A stretch of DNA of 59,861 nt from an uncultured Pelagibacteraceae bacterium (lineage in GTDB: Bacteria > Pseudomonadota > Alphaproteobacteria > Pelagibacterales > Pelagibacteraceae), in assembly GCA_902593445.1 (NCBI GenBank), contig CACJIJ010000003.1, positions 1 to 59,861 on the forward strand. The letters run 5' to 3'. Position 1 is the stretch's first letter. Every line of letters begins with the position of its first letter. Below are positions 46,977 through 55,583 of the stretch, piece after piece. Made by a program: the position numbers and the translations under genes. Under the pieces are notes generated by a model. The model saw only the letters and a list, made by a program, of their open reading frames with translations. It searched no databases and was not told the DNA's origin.

Positions 46977-47004
46977 TTGAAATTATCAATAACTGCTGTA
47001 TTAG
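46977..47004 (+). promoter_or_regulatory. Candidate promoter for tRNA-Pro
   Basis: TTGAAA (46977-46982) and TATTAG (46999-47004) are separated by 16 bp and end 9 bp before the tRNA, in the spacer shared with the divergent zinc-ribbon gene. Motif match only. Confidence 0.38.
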
Positions 47005-47013
47005 TACTCGGAT

Positions 47014-47090
<77 letters not shown>

Positions 47091-47096
47091 TCAATT

Positions 47097-47378
47097 ATGA
47101 GAAAAGCAATTATTTACATTCCAAATAAAAATCCAATGCAATCTGGATTAGCAAAAAAAGATAAGTGGATTTTAGAATTTAAAACAAAAGATCCATCCAA
47201 AAATCCTTTGATGGGGTGGGAAAGCTCATCTGACACCTATACAGAATTAAAATTAGAATTTTCTTCGAAAGAACTAGCAATTAGCTATGCTAAAAAAAAG
47301 AAAATTGATTTTGAATTAATTGAACCAAGAGTAAGAAAGACTGTAAAGAAATCTTATGCAGATAATTTTTTAAAATAG
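47097..47378 (+). CDS. NADH dehydrogenase accessory subunit, NDUFS4-like (ETC complex I subunit)
   Basis: A 93 aa homologue of the 18 kDa accessory subunit of respiratory complex I, present in alphaproteobacteria and mitochondria. Recognisable are AIIYIPNKNPMQSGLAKKDKWILEF, the conserved GWESSSDTYTELKLEFSS and the C-terminal basic SYADNFL. It lies 6 bp after tRNA-Pro and 3 bp before an SbmA-like gene, far from any nuo cluster seen here. Confidence 0.85.
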   Translation: MRKAIIYIPNKNPMQSGLAKKDKWILEFKTKDPSKNPLMGWESSSDTYTELKLEFSSKELAISYAKKKKIDFELIEPRVRKTVKKSYADNFLK

Positions 47379-47381
47379 TCA

Positions 47382-48374
47382 ATGTTTAGATTTTTTACTC
47401 AAAAAAATTGGTTTCTCTGGTCATGGTTAGGTTCCTTTATTATTCTTTCATCACTTTGGGTTCAGGTTGAAATAGATGTAAAAATAAATGAATGGTTTGG
47501 TGTATTTTATGATATGATTCAAAAAGCACTTGCTGAGCCAAACGCTGTTTCAATTGAAGAATATTTTGCAAGCTTGTTTTCATTTATTACATTGGCAGGT
47601 ATGTATATCGCTGTTTATGTAGCAATTAGTTTTTTTACAGCCCATTATTTATTTAGATGGAGAACAGCAATGGTTGAATGGTATCACGCTGTTTACGATA
47701 AAGCACGTAAAATTGAGGGTGCGTCTCAAAGAGTTCAAGAGGATACAATAAAATTCACAAGAATTATGGAAGGATTAGGCACAAGTTTAATAGAATCTAT
47801 AATGATTTTGATTCAATTTATTCCTATATTATTTGGCTTAAGTGTTGGTATACCCATATTTTTTTTTGGAGAATGGGAATATGGTTTAATAGTAGGAGCC
47901 TTGATTTGGACTATAGGTGGTACTGTTTTTTTAATTGTACTTGGGTTGATATTAAGACTTGTTGGTGTTGAATATGATTTACAAAAACAAGAGGCAGCAT
48001 ATAGAAAAATTTTAGTTATCGCAGAAGATGACGGCAGTGTAAGGCCAAAAAGAATCGACGAATTATTTGATGATGTTCGTAAAATTCATTTTTTAAGTTA
48101 TCTAAGATACTTATATTTTAATATTGGGCGAATTGCTTATTTACAAGCAAATGTTTTATCTGCATATGTATTTTTAGCTCCAGCAATTGTGGCTGGAGTA
48201 GTTACATTAGGAGTTATGCAGCAAATTATAAGAGCATTTGGAAGAGTTGAAGGGTCTATGCAATACTTATTAAAAGCTTGGCCAACAATTATAGAGCTTG
48301 CTAGCGTTTATAAACGTTTAAGGGAATTTGAGTCTAAGATTGAACAAGAAGATTTAATAGATGAAAAGGCTTAA
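47382..48374 (+). CDS. SbmA/BacA-family peptide transporter
   Basis: A 330 aa inner-membrane protein of the SbmA/BacA-like family. The start FFTQKNWFLWSWLGSFIILSSLWVQVEIDVKINEWFGVFYDMIQ, the ALFRW-type segment HYLFRWRTAMVEWYH and the conserved ASQRVQEDTIKFTRIMEGLG are characteristic. Members are proton-driven importers of peptides and related compounds, and in rhizobia affect very-long-chain fatty acids of lipid A. No ATPase domain is fused. Its stop overlaps glpX by one base. Confidence 0.88.
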   Translation: MFRFFTQKNWFLWSWLGSFIILSSLWVQVEIDVKINEWFGVFYDMIQKALAEPNAVSIEEYFASLFSFITLAGMYIAVYVAISFFTAHYLFRWRTAMVEWYHAVYDKARKIEGASQRVQEDTIKFTRIMEGLGTSLIESIMILIQFIPILFGLSVGIPIFFFGEWEYGLIVGALIWTIGGTVFLIVLGLILRLVGVEYDLQKQEAAYRKILVIAEDDGSVRPKRIDELFDDVRKIHFLSYLRYLYFNIGRIAYLQANVLSAYVFLAPAIVAGVVTLGVMQQIIRAFGRVEGSMQYLLKAWPTIIELASVYKRLREFESKIEQEDLIDEKA

Positions 48375-49315
48375 TGGGCATTGATAAAAAATTCATAGAT
48401 CAGTTTGTTAATATAACTATTAAAGCAGCACTAGCATCATCATACTTAGTTGGAAAAAAAGATAAAATAGCAGCAGATAAAGCTGCTGTAGACTCAATGA
48501 GATCTAATTTGAATAATTTAGATATACAAGGTCAAATAGTAATAGGTGAGGGTGAGCTAGATGAAGCACCTATGTTATATATTGGTGAAAAAATTGGAAA
48601 AAACAAAGGTCCAGAATTTGATATAGCTGTTGATCCTCTTGAAGGAACTAATTTTGCAGCTAATAATCAACCAGGAGCATTATCTGTAATTGCAATTGCA
48701 AAAAAAAATAATTTATTTAGAGCACCTGAAACTTATATGTCAAAGATATCGACTAAAGTAAAAGAAAAAAATGTAATTGATTTAGATTACACGGTTAAAA
48801 AAAATATTTTTAATTTAAGTGAATATTTAAATAAAAAACCAGAAAGTTTGACAGCATGTATTTTGGATAGACCTAGACATGAACAAATAATAAGAGAATT
48901 AAAGAAACTAAATGTTAATATCAAATTAATAACTGATGGTGATATTTCTGGAGCATTATTAGTAACAAATGAAAGATATGGTGTTGACATTTTTTTAGGT
49001 ATTGGAGGTGGTCCCGAAGGTGTTTTAGCTGCATCTGCTTTAGATGCTTTTGATTGCAGCTTTCAAGGTAGATTTTTATTTGTAACTGACAATGATAAAA
49101 TAAGGGCTAAAAAAATGGGCATAAAAGATTTTTCAAAAAAATACGAATTGAATGAAATTGTTTCCGGTGATTCATTATTTTGTGCTACGGGGATCACGAC
49201 AGGTGACCTCGTTTCTGGAATAAAATTACAAGGAAATGAATTTATTTCAGAAACATTTGTAACGCACAAATCTTCAGGATTAAAAAAAGTAATAAAACTA
49301 AAACAAAATATTTGA
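48374..49315 (+). CDS. glpX: Class II fructose-1,6-bisphosphatase
   Basis: Gluconeogenic phosphatase of the GlpX family, 313 aa. The metal/substrate motifs are IGEGELDEAPMLYIGEKIG, AVDPLEGTNFAANNQPGA and GIGGGPEGVLAASALDAFDCSFQGRFL. A SAR11-like cell relying on gluconeogenesis would use this enzyme. It is the last conserved housekeeping gene before tRNA-Glu and the polysaccharide region. Confidence 0.94.
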   Translation: MGIDKKFIDQFVNITIKAALASSYLVGKKDKIAADKAAVDSMRSNLNNLDIQGQIVIGEGELDEAPMLYIGEKIGKNKGPEFDIAVDPLEGTNFAANNQPGALSVIAIAKKNNLFRAPETYMSKISTKVKEKNVIDLDYTVKKNIFNLSEYLNKKPESLTACILDRPRHEQIIRELKKLNVNIKLITDGDISGALLVTNERYGVDIFLGIGGGPEGVLAASALDAFDCSFQGRFLFVTDNDKIRAKKMGIKDFSKKYELNEIVSGDSLFCATGITTGDLVSGIKLQGNEFISETFVTHKSSGLKKVIKLKQNI

Positions 49316-49361
49316 TGATTAACTTGATTAATTATTCAATTTACAATAAAAAGCTGTTTTT

Positions 49362-49436
49362 GGTCCCTTCGTCTATCGGTTAGGACACGTGGTTTTCATC
49401 CTCGAAAGAGGGGTTCGATTCCCCTAGGGACCGCCA
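49362..49436 (+). tRNA. tRNA-Glu (anticodon UUC)
   Basis: A 75 nt cloverleaf. The acceptor GGTCCCT pairs with AGGGACC, the anticodon loop TTTTCAT holds TTC, and the T arm is AGGGGTTCGATTCCCCT. CCA is encoded. It marks the boundary between conserved genes on the left and variable polysaccharide genes on the right, a classical island integration position. Confidence 0.97.
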
Positions 49437-49455
49437 TTATCTATTTTTTGAATTT

Positions 49456-50226
49456 TTATTTAATACAAAGATATCCTTGAAAATTTACATATTTAAATAT
49501 CACATCTATATCTTTAAATCCTGCTTTTTTTAAAAGTTGTAAATTTCCATTATGAGTAAATGGCTCCATGACACCCACTAATGACATTGACTTTCCATAA
49601 ATTTCTGTTGGATTAAAATTTTGATCTGTTTTTTCAAGATTAATTAAAAAATTCATTATATCTTGAAACCTAGAGTCTTTGCCTCGAACTTTTTCAAAAA
49701 AAACAAATCCACTTCCCCAATTCATTTTTTTATATATCAAATTTAGTATTTCAGATCTTTTGCTGGGTTTTATAAATTGTAAAGTAAATAAAGAGGTTAC
49801 AAAATCAAATTTTTTATTTGTTTTTTTTAAAAATGAATAAACATCTTCGCTATGAAAATTTATATCATGTTTTAAGGATAATTTATTTAGTCTTTTTTTT
49901 GAAAATTTACAAAAATGTGGTTCTATCTCGATGCCAGAAATCTTTAATTTATTAAGCTTTTCATGATGTAAACTAATTTTTTCTATTAAGGATCCTGTTG
50001 TGGAACCTATATCCAAATATCTCGAATTATTCTCTGTAAGAAAAAAATTACTTATTCTTTTCGTTAATTTATGACAATCACTATATCTAGGTATGGATCT
50101 TTCAATATGATCGTCAAACTTTTTTACAATATCTTTACTAAATTTCCATGAGAAATGGGTTTTATTTTTATCAATTGATGATTTTAATTTTTTCTTATCT
50201 AATTTATTATGTTTTTTTTTAGTCAT
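49456..50226 (-). CDS. CmoA-like SAM-dependent methyltransferase
   Basis: A class I methyltransferase, 256 aa. The N-terminal about 35 residues are lysine-rich. The SAM-binding loop is YLDIGSTTGSLIEKI. The segments SIPRYSDCHKLTKRIS, LFTLQFIKPSKRSEILNLIYKKMNWG and LLKKAGFKDIDVIFKYVNFQGYLCIK match the CmoA layout (carboxy-SAM synthase for tRNA uridine-34). The site where CmoA has the arginine that binds the carboxyl of carboxy-SAM (KRSM) reads GKSM, so it may use ordinary chemistry. Position beside polysaccharide genes leaves a sugar methyltransferase possible. Confidence 0.65.
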   Translation of the reverse strand: MTKKKHNKLDKKKLKSSIDKNKTHFSWKFSKDIVKKFDDHIERSIPRYSDCHKLTKRISNFFLTENNSRYLDIGSTTGSLIEKISLHHEKLNKLKISGIEIEPHFCKFSKKRLNKLSLKHDINFHSEDVYSFLKKTNKKFDFVTSLFTLQFIKPSKRSEILNLIYKKMNWGSGFVFFEKVRGKDSRFQDIMNFLINLEKTDQNFNPTEIYGKSMSLVGVMEPFTHNGNLQLLKKAGFKDIDVIFKYVNFQGYLCIK

Positions 50227-50253
50227 TTATATAAAATATTTATTATTTTTTAA

Positions 50254-51186
50254 TTACTTTTTAGAAATAATAAAGTGATCATTTTTTACATTATACAGTT
50301 CAAAATTATTATCAAATAAGTTTTGTTTCAAATTTTCAGATATGCCAGAATCAAACTCAACCAAAATATAGGTATTGTTATTGCAATATTTAATCAATTC
50401 ATAAAGAATCTGACTTTCATTTTTTAATGCATCTATATATATGATATTAGGCTCAAAAACTGATGACATAATTTCATTTACTGTTACTGAAAATTTATAA
50501 ATCATGTTATCTTTGTTATCAATAGCATCCATTACAAGACCTTTATTTCCAATGTCCTCAAATTCAGTCCAACGTTTATTTTGATTTATAACACACGGTA
50601 CAATTTTGATATCAAATTTATGTTTAATTATCATTCGATGTAAAAAATCAATATTAGAAAAATTTGGTTCAACACAAACACATTTATATTTAATTGATTT
50701 TTTTTTTGACCATTCGGCGAACATTAAACTAACTAAGCCGCTTGCAGCTCCAATTTCGATAAATTTTATATCTTTTATATTGTGTTTATTAACCAAGTCT
50801 TTCAATATAGTTAGTGCTTCTTTTTTCCAAATCAAAGATCTAATGTCGATGTCTGAATTAGAAGTGTTTACCATTAACGAAATATCAGACTCAATTATAT
50901 ATCTGCTGACTTGAGTATGAATGGCGCCAAAAGATGGTGGGAACAATATATCTAAATATTTAATTAACCTAATAAATATACTTCTTGGTAAGCTTATTAT
51001 TATACTTATTAGCAATCTGAAAAAATTTAAATTGATATCAAATGATTGTTTAGATGTATAACGGGCAAATGCTTCTAAAAACCATTTTAAAGTAAAAAAA
51101 ATCTTATTTTTTTTTTTATTATTTATCAAATCTTCACAAAATTTGATTTTTTCACTTTGGAATTTTTTTTTTAATCTATTAATCAA
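50254..51186 (-). CDS. FkbM-like SAM-dependent methyltransferase
   Basis: A 310 aa protein whose central part is a methyltransferase fold: IKFIEIGAASGLVSLMFAEW (SAM loop), CVCVEPNFSNIDFLHRMI (acidic end of strand 2) and a C-terminal ILVEFDSGISENLKQNLF resembling the FkbM pattern. The N-terminal 140 residues include hydrophobic stretches (LLISIIISLPRSIFIRLIKYL) that may associate with membrane. Such proteins often O-methylate surface sugars. It is transcribed away from the GIY-YIG/glycosyltransferase pair across a 232 bp spacer. Confidence 0.6.
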   Translation of the reverse strand: MINRLKKKFQSEKIKFCEDLINNKKKNKIFFTLKWFLEAFARYTSKQSFDINLNFFRLLISIIISLPRSIFIRLIKYLDILFPPSFGAIHTQVSRYIIESDISLMVNTSNSDIDIRSLIWKKEALTILKDLVNKHNIKDIKFIEIGAASGLVSLMFAEWSKKKSIKYKCVCVEPNFSNIDFLHRMIIKHKFDIKIVPCVINQNKRWTEFEDIGNKGLVMDAIDNKDNMIYKFSVTVNEIMSSVFEPNIIYIDALKNESQILYELIKYCNNNTYILVEFDSGISENLKQNLFDNNFELYNVKNDHFIISKK

Positions 51187-51418
51187 ATTTAATTTTATGT
51201 TTTATGTATATCCTACTGATAACTATAATTAATTATAAAAAAAGTACATGATTAAATAGATCCCTTTTGGTTTAAATAGTCTAGATTCTTCATTTATTAA
51301 AGGGTGTATTTATAAAAATTTCTAATAATATAAACATTAAAAATTATTTAAATTATTTTAATTCACAAAATATAAGATAATGATTAATGTAAATTTATCT
51401 TAAGAATTAGTTAAATTT
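51187..51418. other. Largest spacer (232 bp), divergent promoter region with inverted repeat
   Basis: No coding potential is seen. The spacer is extremely AT-rich and separates divergent island genes. It holds an 8 bp inverted repeat, TAAGATAA (51373-51380) and TTATCTTA (51395-51402), 17 bp before the GIY-YIG ATG, which could be an operator or leader hairpin. A looser CCCTTT ... AAAGGG pair lies near 51262-51304. Promoter calls are not reliable in such DNA. Confidence 0.5.
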
Positions 51419-51676
51419 ATGCCATATTATGTATATATTATTGTTTCTAAACATAATAACAGACTAATTTCCTATGTTGGCTATACCGTTAACTTGCATA
51501 AAAGACTAATTAATCATAACACTTCAAAAGGTGCTAAGTTTACTAAGGGTAGGAAATGGGATTATTTATACATAAAAGAATATAAAACTAAAAATAAAGC
51601 TATGAAAGAAGAGTATAAGTTAAAGAAAAATTACAAATTAAGAAATTATTTAAAATCTAAATATACTAGAGTATGA
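51419..51676 (+). CDS. Small GIY-YIG nuclease-domain protein
   Basis: An 85 aa protein consisting only of a GIY-YIG (UPF0213-like) domain. The paired motif appears as YYVYIIVS ... ISYVGYTVN, followed by the arginine of LHKRLINHN and a glutamate in MKEEYKLKK. Such stand-alone proteins are abundant, and their function is mostly unknown; some cut DNA. It overlaps the following glycosyltransferase by 4 bp (ATGA), so it is co-translated with a sugar gene, which is odd for a nuclease. Confidence 0.85.
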   Translation: MPYYVYIIVSKHNNRLISYVGYTVNLHKRLINHNTSKGAKFTKGRKWDYLYIKEYKTKNKAMKEEYKLKKNYKLRNYLKSKYTRV

Positions 51677-53754
51677 AAAAAGATATATTTATAATTCTAC
51701 CATTTAAAGAAAGTTTGAATCCTAAATTGGCAGGTGCAGTATCTTTATATGTTAAAGATACTACAAAATATTCAAAATTTAAAAAAAGAATACAAATTAT
51801 TTCTTCAGACGATTTAAAAGATAGATCTAAAATATTTAGAAATAAAAATTATATTATTAATTTTTGTAAAAAATATAGAAATCAAAAAATAAAAATAATT
51901 GAAATACATAATAGACCAGAGTATCTAAATTATATAAAAAAATATTTTCCTAATGCTAAGATTAATGTTGTTTTTCATAATGACCCATTATCAATAAGGG
52001 GCTCGATAAAAAGAGAGGAGCGTGAAGATATAATATCTAACTCACATAAAGTTATTTTCATAAGTAGATGGATACAACAAAGGTTTTTTTCTCAGTTCAA
52101 AAATTCAAATTTATCAAATACCATAATAATACCACATGGAGTTAATAAGTTAAAAAAAATAAATCTTAGTAAAAAGAAAAAAAATATATTATTTGTTGCT
52201 AAATTGAATAATGCCAAAGGTTACCATATTTATTGTGAAGCAGCAGTAAAATTTAAAAAATATGATCCTACATGGAATTTTATTGCCATTGGTAATGAAA
52301 CTAGAAAAAAAATTTTCCCAGACCCTAATGTTGTAAAAGAAATTGGTTATAAAAAAAATTCTGAAGTTTTAGATTACTACAAAAAATCAGAAATTGCCAT
52401 CGGCAATTCTGTATGGGATGAGCCCTTAGGTAGAATTGCAATAGAGGCGAGTAGCAGAATGTGTTTGCCAATAATTTCAAATAAAGCTGGATTGTCAGAA
52501 TCTAAAAATATAGCATTGGTTTTAAAAAAAAATGACTCATCACATTTATTTAATATCTTAAAAAAAGTTACAAAAGATAAGAATTATAGAAAACAAAAGC
52601 AAAAATTATTTTATAAAAAAAATAACTTCGAATTAACAAAAATATCAGAAAAATTGGATTTTTTAAGACAAGATTTAATTGAAAAAAATAAAATAGATAA
52701 AAAATTTAATCAGAAAAGAGTGTTGCATATAGCAAACTTTAATGAAAATGCTGACGGAAGACTTTATTATTCTTTTGCTAACAAATTAAACAACGGATTC
52801 ATTAAAAATAATTATATAGTTCAGACTATTAGCGATCGTTTTTTTTTAAAATTGAATAGATCTTTCTTGAAACCTTTTAGTAAAGTTAACAAATTTAATG
52901 AAAAAATACTAAATACACTTAAAAATTTTTCTCCTCATGTGTTGTTAATTGGCCATGTATTTAACATAAATGATGTGGTTTACAATTACTGTAAAAAAAA
53001 TAACATTAAAATTGTTTCTTGGTTTATAGACTCTATATCCTCAGAATTTTTAAGCGGAAAAAAAAGAGAATTATTTTTTAAAAATCTATCTATTGTTGAT
53101 TATTGTTTTTTAACATCTTCACCAAAAATTTTTAAAAAACATAAATATTTTAAAAAATTAAAGTTTATTCCTAATCCTGTTGATATATCGATAGATAATT
53201 ATAAAAATTTTAACGATGATAATTTAGAGTACGATGTTTTTGTGGCGATTAGTCATGGTCAAAATAGAGGTATATTAAAAAAAGGGAAGATCGATGAAAG
53301 AGAAAAATTTGTAAATGAACTTATTAATAATTTACCACAAAACAAATTTGCGCAATTTGGAATAAATAATTTTGAACCAGTTTGGGGATCAAATTATTAT
53401 CATTATCTCTCCAAATCTAAAATGGCTTTAAATATTAGCAGGGGAACTTATCAACAAAAATACTCTAGTGATAGAATTTCATCATTAATGGGCAATGGAC
53501 TTTTAGTTTTTATAAATAAAAAAACAAACTTTCAAAAAATATTCTCAAAAAAAGAAGTTGTATATTACTCAAATTCATTAGATCTATTAAAAAAAATAAA
53601 ATTTTTTTCATCTAACGATAATGAAAGAAAAAAAATAGCTAAATTAGGACATGACAAGTATCATAAATTTATGAGCAATGTAGTTGTGTCAAAATATATT
53701 ATGTCATGTATTGAACTAGAAACTTTTAAAAAACCTTTTTGGCATGCCGTTTAA
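51673..53754 (+). CDS. Two-domain glycosyltransferase (GT4-like plus CgeB-like)
   Basis: A 693 aa protein with two GT-B type halves. Residues about 1-345 resemble GT4, with the donor-binding region NILFVAKLNNAKGYHIYCEA and SVWDEPLGRIAIEASSRMCLPI. Residues about 350-693 resemble the CgeB / glycosyltransferase 1-2 group: LHIANFNENADGRLYYSFANKL, VSWFIDSISSEFLSG, FIPNPVDIS and NISRGTYQQKYSSDRISSLMGNGLLVF. It probably adds two successive sugars to a surface polysaccharide. Sugar specificity cannot be read. Starts inside the GIY-YIG gene. Confidence 0.8.
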   Translation: MKKDIFIILPFKESLNPKLAGAVSLYVKDTTKYSKFKKRIQIISSDDLKDRSKIFRNKNYIINFCKKYRNQKIKIIEIHNRPEYLNYIKKYFPNAKINVVFHNDPLSIRGSIKREEREDIISNSHKVIFISRWIQQRFFSQFKNSNLSNTIIIPHGVNKLKKINLSKKKKNILFVAKLNNAKGYHIYCEAAVKFKKYDPTWNFIAIGNETRKKIFPDPNVVKEIGYKKNSEVLDYYKKSEIAIGNSVWDEPLGRIAIEASSRMCLPIISNKAGLSESKNIALVLKKNDSSHLFNILKKVTKDKNYRKQKQKLFYKKNNFELTKISEKLDFLRQDLIEKNKIDKKFNQKRVLHIANFNENADGRLYYSFANKLNNGFIKNNYIVQTISDRFFLKLNRSFLKPFSKVNKFNEKILNTLKNFSPHVLLIGHVFNINDVVYNYCKKNNIKIVSWFIDSISSEFLSGKKRELFFKNLSIVDYCFLTSSPKIFKKHKYFKKLKFIPNPVDISIDNYKNFNDDNLEYDVFVAISHGQNRGILKKGKIDEREKFVNELINNLPQNKFAQFGINNFEPVWGSNYYHYLSKSKMALNISRGTYQQKYSSDRISSLMGNGLLVFINKKTNFQKIFSKKEVVYYSNSLDLLKKIKFFSSNDNERKKIAKLGHDKYHKFMSNVVVSKYIMSCIELETFKKPFWHAV

Positions 53755-53765
53755 AAAAAGATATT

Positions 53766-54662
53766 ATGTTTTCAATTTTAATACCTACATTTAATAATAA
53801 AGAATATTTAAAATTTTGTATTAGAAGTTTAAAAAATAATTCTGATTTTAATAACCAAATAATCTGCCATGTAAATGTTGGAGAGGATGGAACCTTAAAT
53901 TTTTTAAAGCAAAATAATATCGAATATTCATATACAAAATACAATTCTGGTATATGCGAAGGTATAAACAAAGCTGCAAAATTAGCGAAATTTGAATATT
54001 TACTTTATGCACACGACGACTTCTATTTTTGTCCAGGTTGGGACTCTATCTTATCAGAGGAAGTTAAAAAAATTGGTCATAATAATTTTTATCTTTCAGG
54101 TACAATGATGCATCAGGGTCAAATTAAGTTTAATTGTGGTAATACACCTTATAATTTTGATGAAAAAAAATTTTTAGATGAGTATAAAAATCATAATTTT
54201 TACGACTTTCAAGGATCAACCTGGGCTCCATCTTTAGTGCATAAAGATATATGGAATAAAGTAGGTGGTTTTAGTGAAGAATATTTTCCTGGAACCGGAT
54301 CAGATCCTGATTTTAATATGAAATTATGGAATATAGGAATAAGATTCTTTAAGGGTATAAATAATTTCAAAGTTTATCACTTTGGATCGATAGTTCTTAG
54401 AAAAAAGATTACAAAGGTTTCCAATAAAAAATATGGAAGCATAGGTGCAAAAATATTTCTAATTAAATGGGGTATAACTATTAAATTTTTTAAAAGATTT
54501 TATTTAAAATCAAATACAAAATATTTTAATCCACTGACAGAACCTGAAAAAAATATTATTTATTATATCAACTTGTTTAAATGTAAATTGTATTATTTTT
54601 ATTTAAAGATTTTTAAAAGAAAATTGATTAATACTATTTTTGATAAACAAAATAATAATTAA
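53766..54662 (+). CDS. Family 2 glycosyltransferase
   Basis: GT-A fold transferase, 298 aa. I prefer ATG 53766 (MFSILIPTFNNKEYLKF), which begins at the canonical first strand, over the track's 53739 inside the upstream gene. The nucleotide-sugar metal motif is AHDDFYF, and the acceptor-side motif VGGFSEEYFPGTGSDPDF has the acidic ED-type residues. The tail is basic and may touch membrane. It ends in a 4 bp convergent overlap with the next gene. Confidence 0.85.
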   Translation: MFSILIPTFNNKEYLKFCIRSLKNNSDFNNQIICHVNVGEDGTLNFLKQNNIEYSYTKYNSGICEGINKAAKLAKFEYLLYAHDDFYFCPGWDSILSEEVKKIGHNNFYLSGTMMHQGQIKFNCGNTPYNFDEKKFLDEYKNHNFYDFQGSTWAPSLVHKDIWNKVGGFSEEYFPGTGSDPDFNMKLWNIGIRFFKGINNFKVYHFGSIVLRKKITKVSNKKYGSIGAKIFLIKWGITIKFFKRFYLKSNTKYFNPLTEPEKNIIYYINLFKCKLYYFYLKIFKRKLINTIFDKQNNN

Positions 54663-55537
54663 TAGATATATTTTTTGTCAAATTTTGACCTTTTAAAGGA
54701 TGGAAAACCAAAAAAAGAACATATAAATCCTTCCACTTTGTAATATTTATACTTTACTTTTTTCGGGTTTATTAAAATATAAATAAATATTTGTAATAGG
54801 TTTAAAATTATATTTGGTAGACATACAGATAAAGCCTTAAATGTACCATAATATTTTTTATGATAGTAAAATTTAGACCATTGTCCATGCCAACCTCCAA
54901 CTAAATAAGTACTTTCTTTTTCATCAAAATTTGAAAATGTAGTTGAGTGAAGATTTAATTTAGTGTTATTTTTTTTATCCATTTTTGTATGATTATAAAA
55001 TGCATTTGTTATTAAATATAATTTGTAATCTAAAATGTTGCATTTTTTAAAAAAATCGTTTTCTTCGTAATATAAAAAAAAATTCTCATCAAAACCATTA
55101 ATTTTTTTAAATATTTTTGTTTCAAAAAGCATTGCTTGACCATTAATTTTTTTTTCTTCAACAAACAATTTATTTTTATATTTTATTTTTTTATGAATAT
55201 GTATTGGACTAATTGATCCAAATTTTTTTATTTTTTTACAAGCACTTAATAAATGATTTAGCGTATAAGTGTAAATTTTTGTATCTGGATTCATAACAAA
55301 AAAATATTTTGTTTTAATCTTTTTTGATGCACAATTTATTGCTCTTCCAAATCCAATATTTTTCCTCAAGAATATATCTACATTTTTATATTTTTGTTTT
55401 ACAATTTTTTCTAAATTTTTATCAAATGAATTTTCGATGACGATTATTTTATATTTATTTGATAATTTTTTAAGATGATGTAGAATTAAATTTTTTGATC
55501 TATATGATGGTAGAACAATAGTTAAATTTTTATTCAT
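54659..55537 (-). CDS. Family 2 glycosyltransferase (rhamnosyltransferase-like)
   Basis: A 292 aa GT2 protein: LTIVLPSYRSKNLILHHLKKL at the start, KNIGFGRAINCASKKIKTKYFFVMNPDT (the NPD form of the metal motif) and INGFDENFFLYYEENDFFKKC. This pattern resembles WbbL-type rhamnosyl/deoxyhexose transferases. A C-terminal hydrophobic segment (LPNIILNLLQIFIYILI) may anchor it. It is last in the minus-strand nucleotide-sugar cluster, so it may use the deoxysugar made by those genes. Confidence 0.8.
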   Translation of the reverse strand: MNKNLTIVLPSYRSKNLILHHLKKLSNKYKIIVIENSFDKNLEKIVKQKYKNVDIFLRKNIGFGRAINCASKKIKTKYFFVMNPDTKIYTYTLNHLLSACKKIKKFGSISPIHIHKKIKYKNKLFVEEKKINGQAMLFETKIFKKINGFDENFFLYYEENDFFKKCNILDYKLYLITNAFYNHTKMDKKNNTKLNLHSTTFSNFDEKESTYLVGGWHGQWSKFYYHKKYYGTFKALSVCLPNIILNLLQIFIYILINPKKVKYKYYKVEGFICSFFGFPSFKRSKFDKKYIY

Positions 55538-55583
55538 TTATATTAATTTGTAAATCTTTATGATTAATAATCTAAATTTTAAA

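Noticed and set aside
53739-53765. Upstream start for the GT2 gene (MACRLKKDI)
   Set aside because: It lies in the 3' end of the preceding glycosyltransferase; the fold begins at MFSILIPTFNN.
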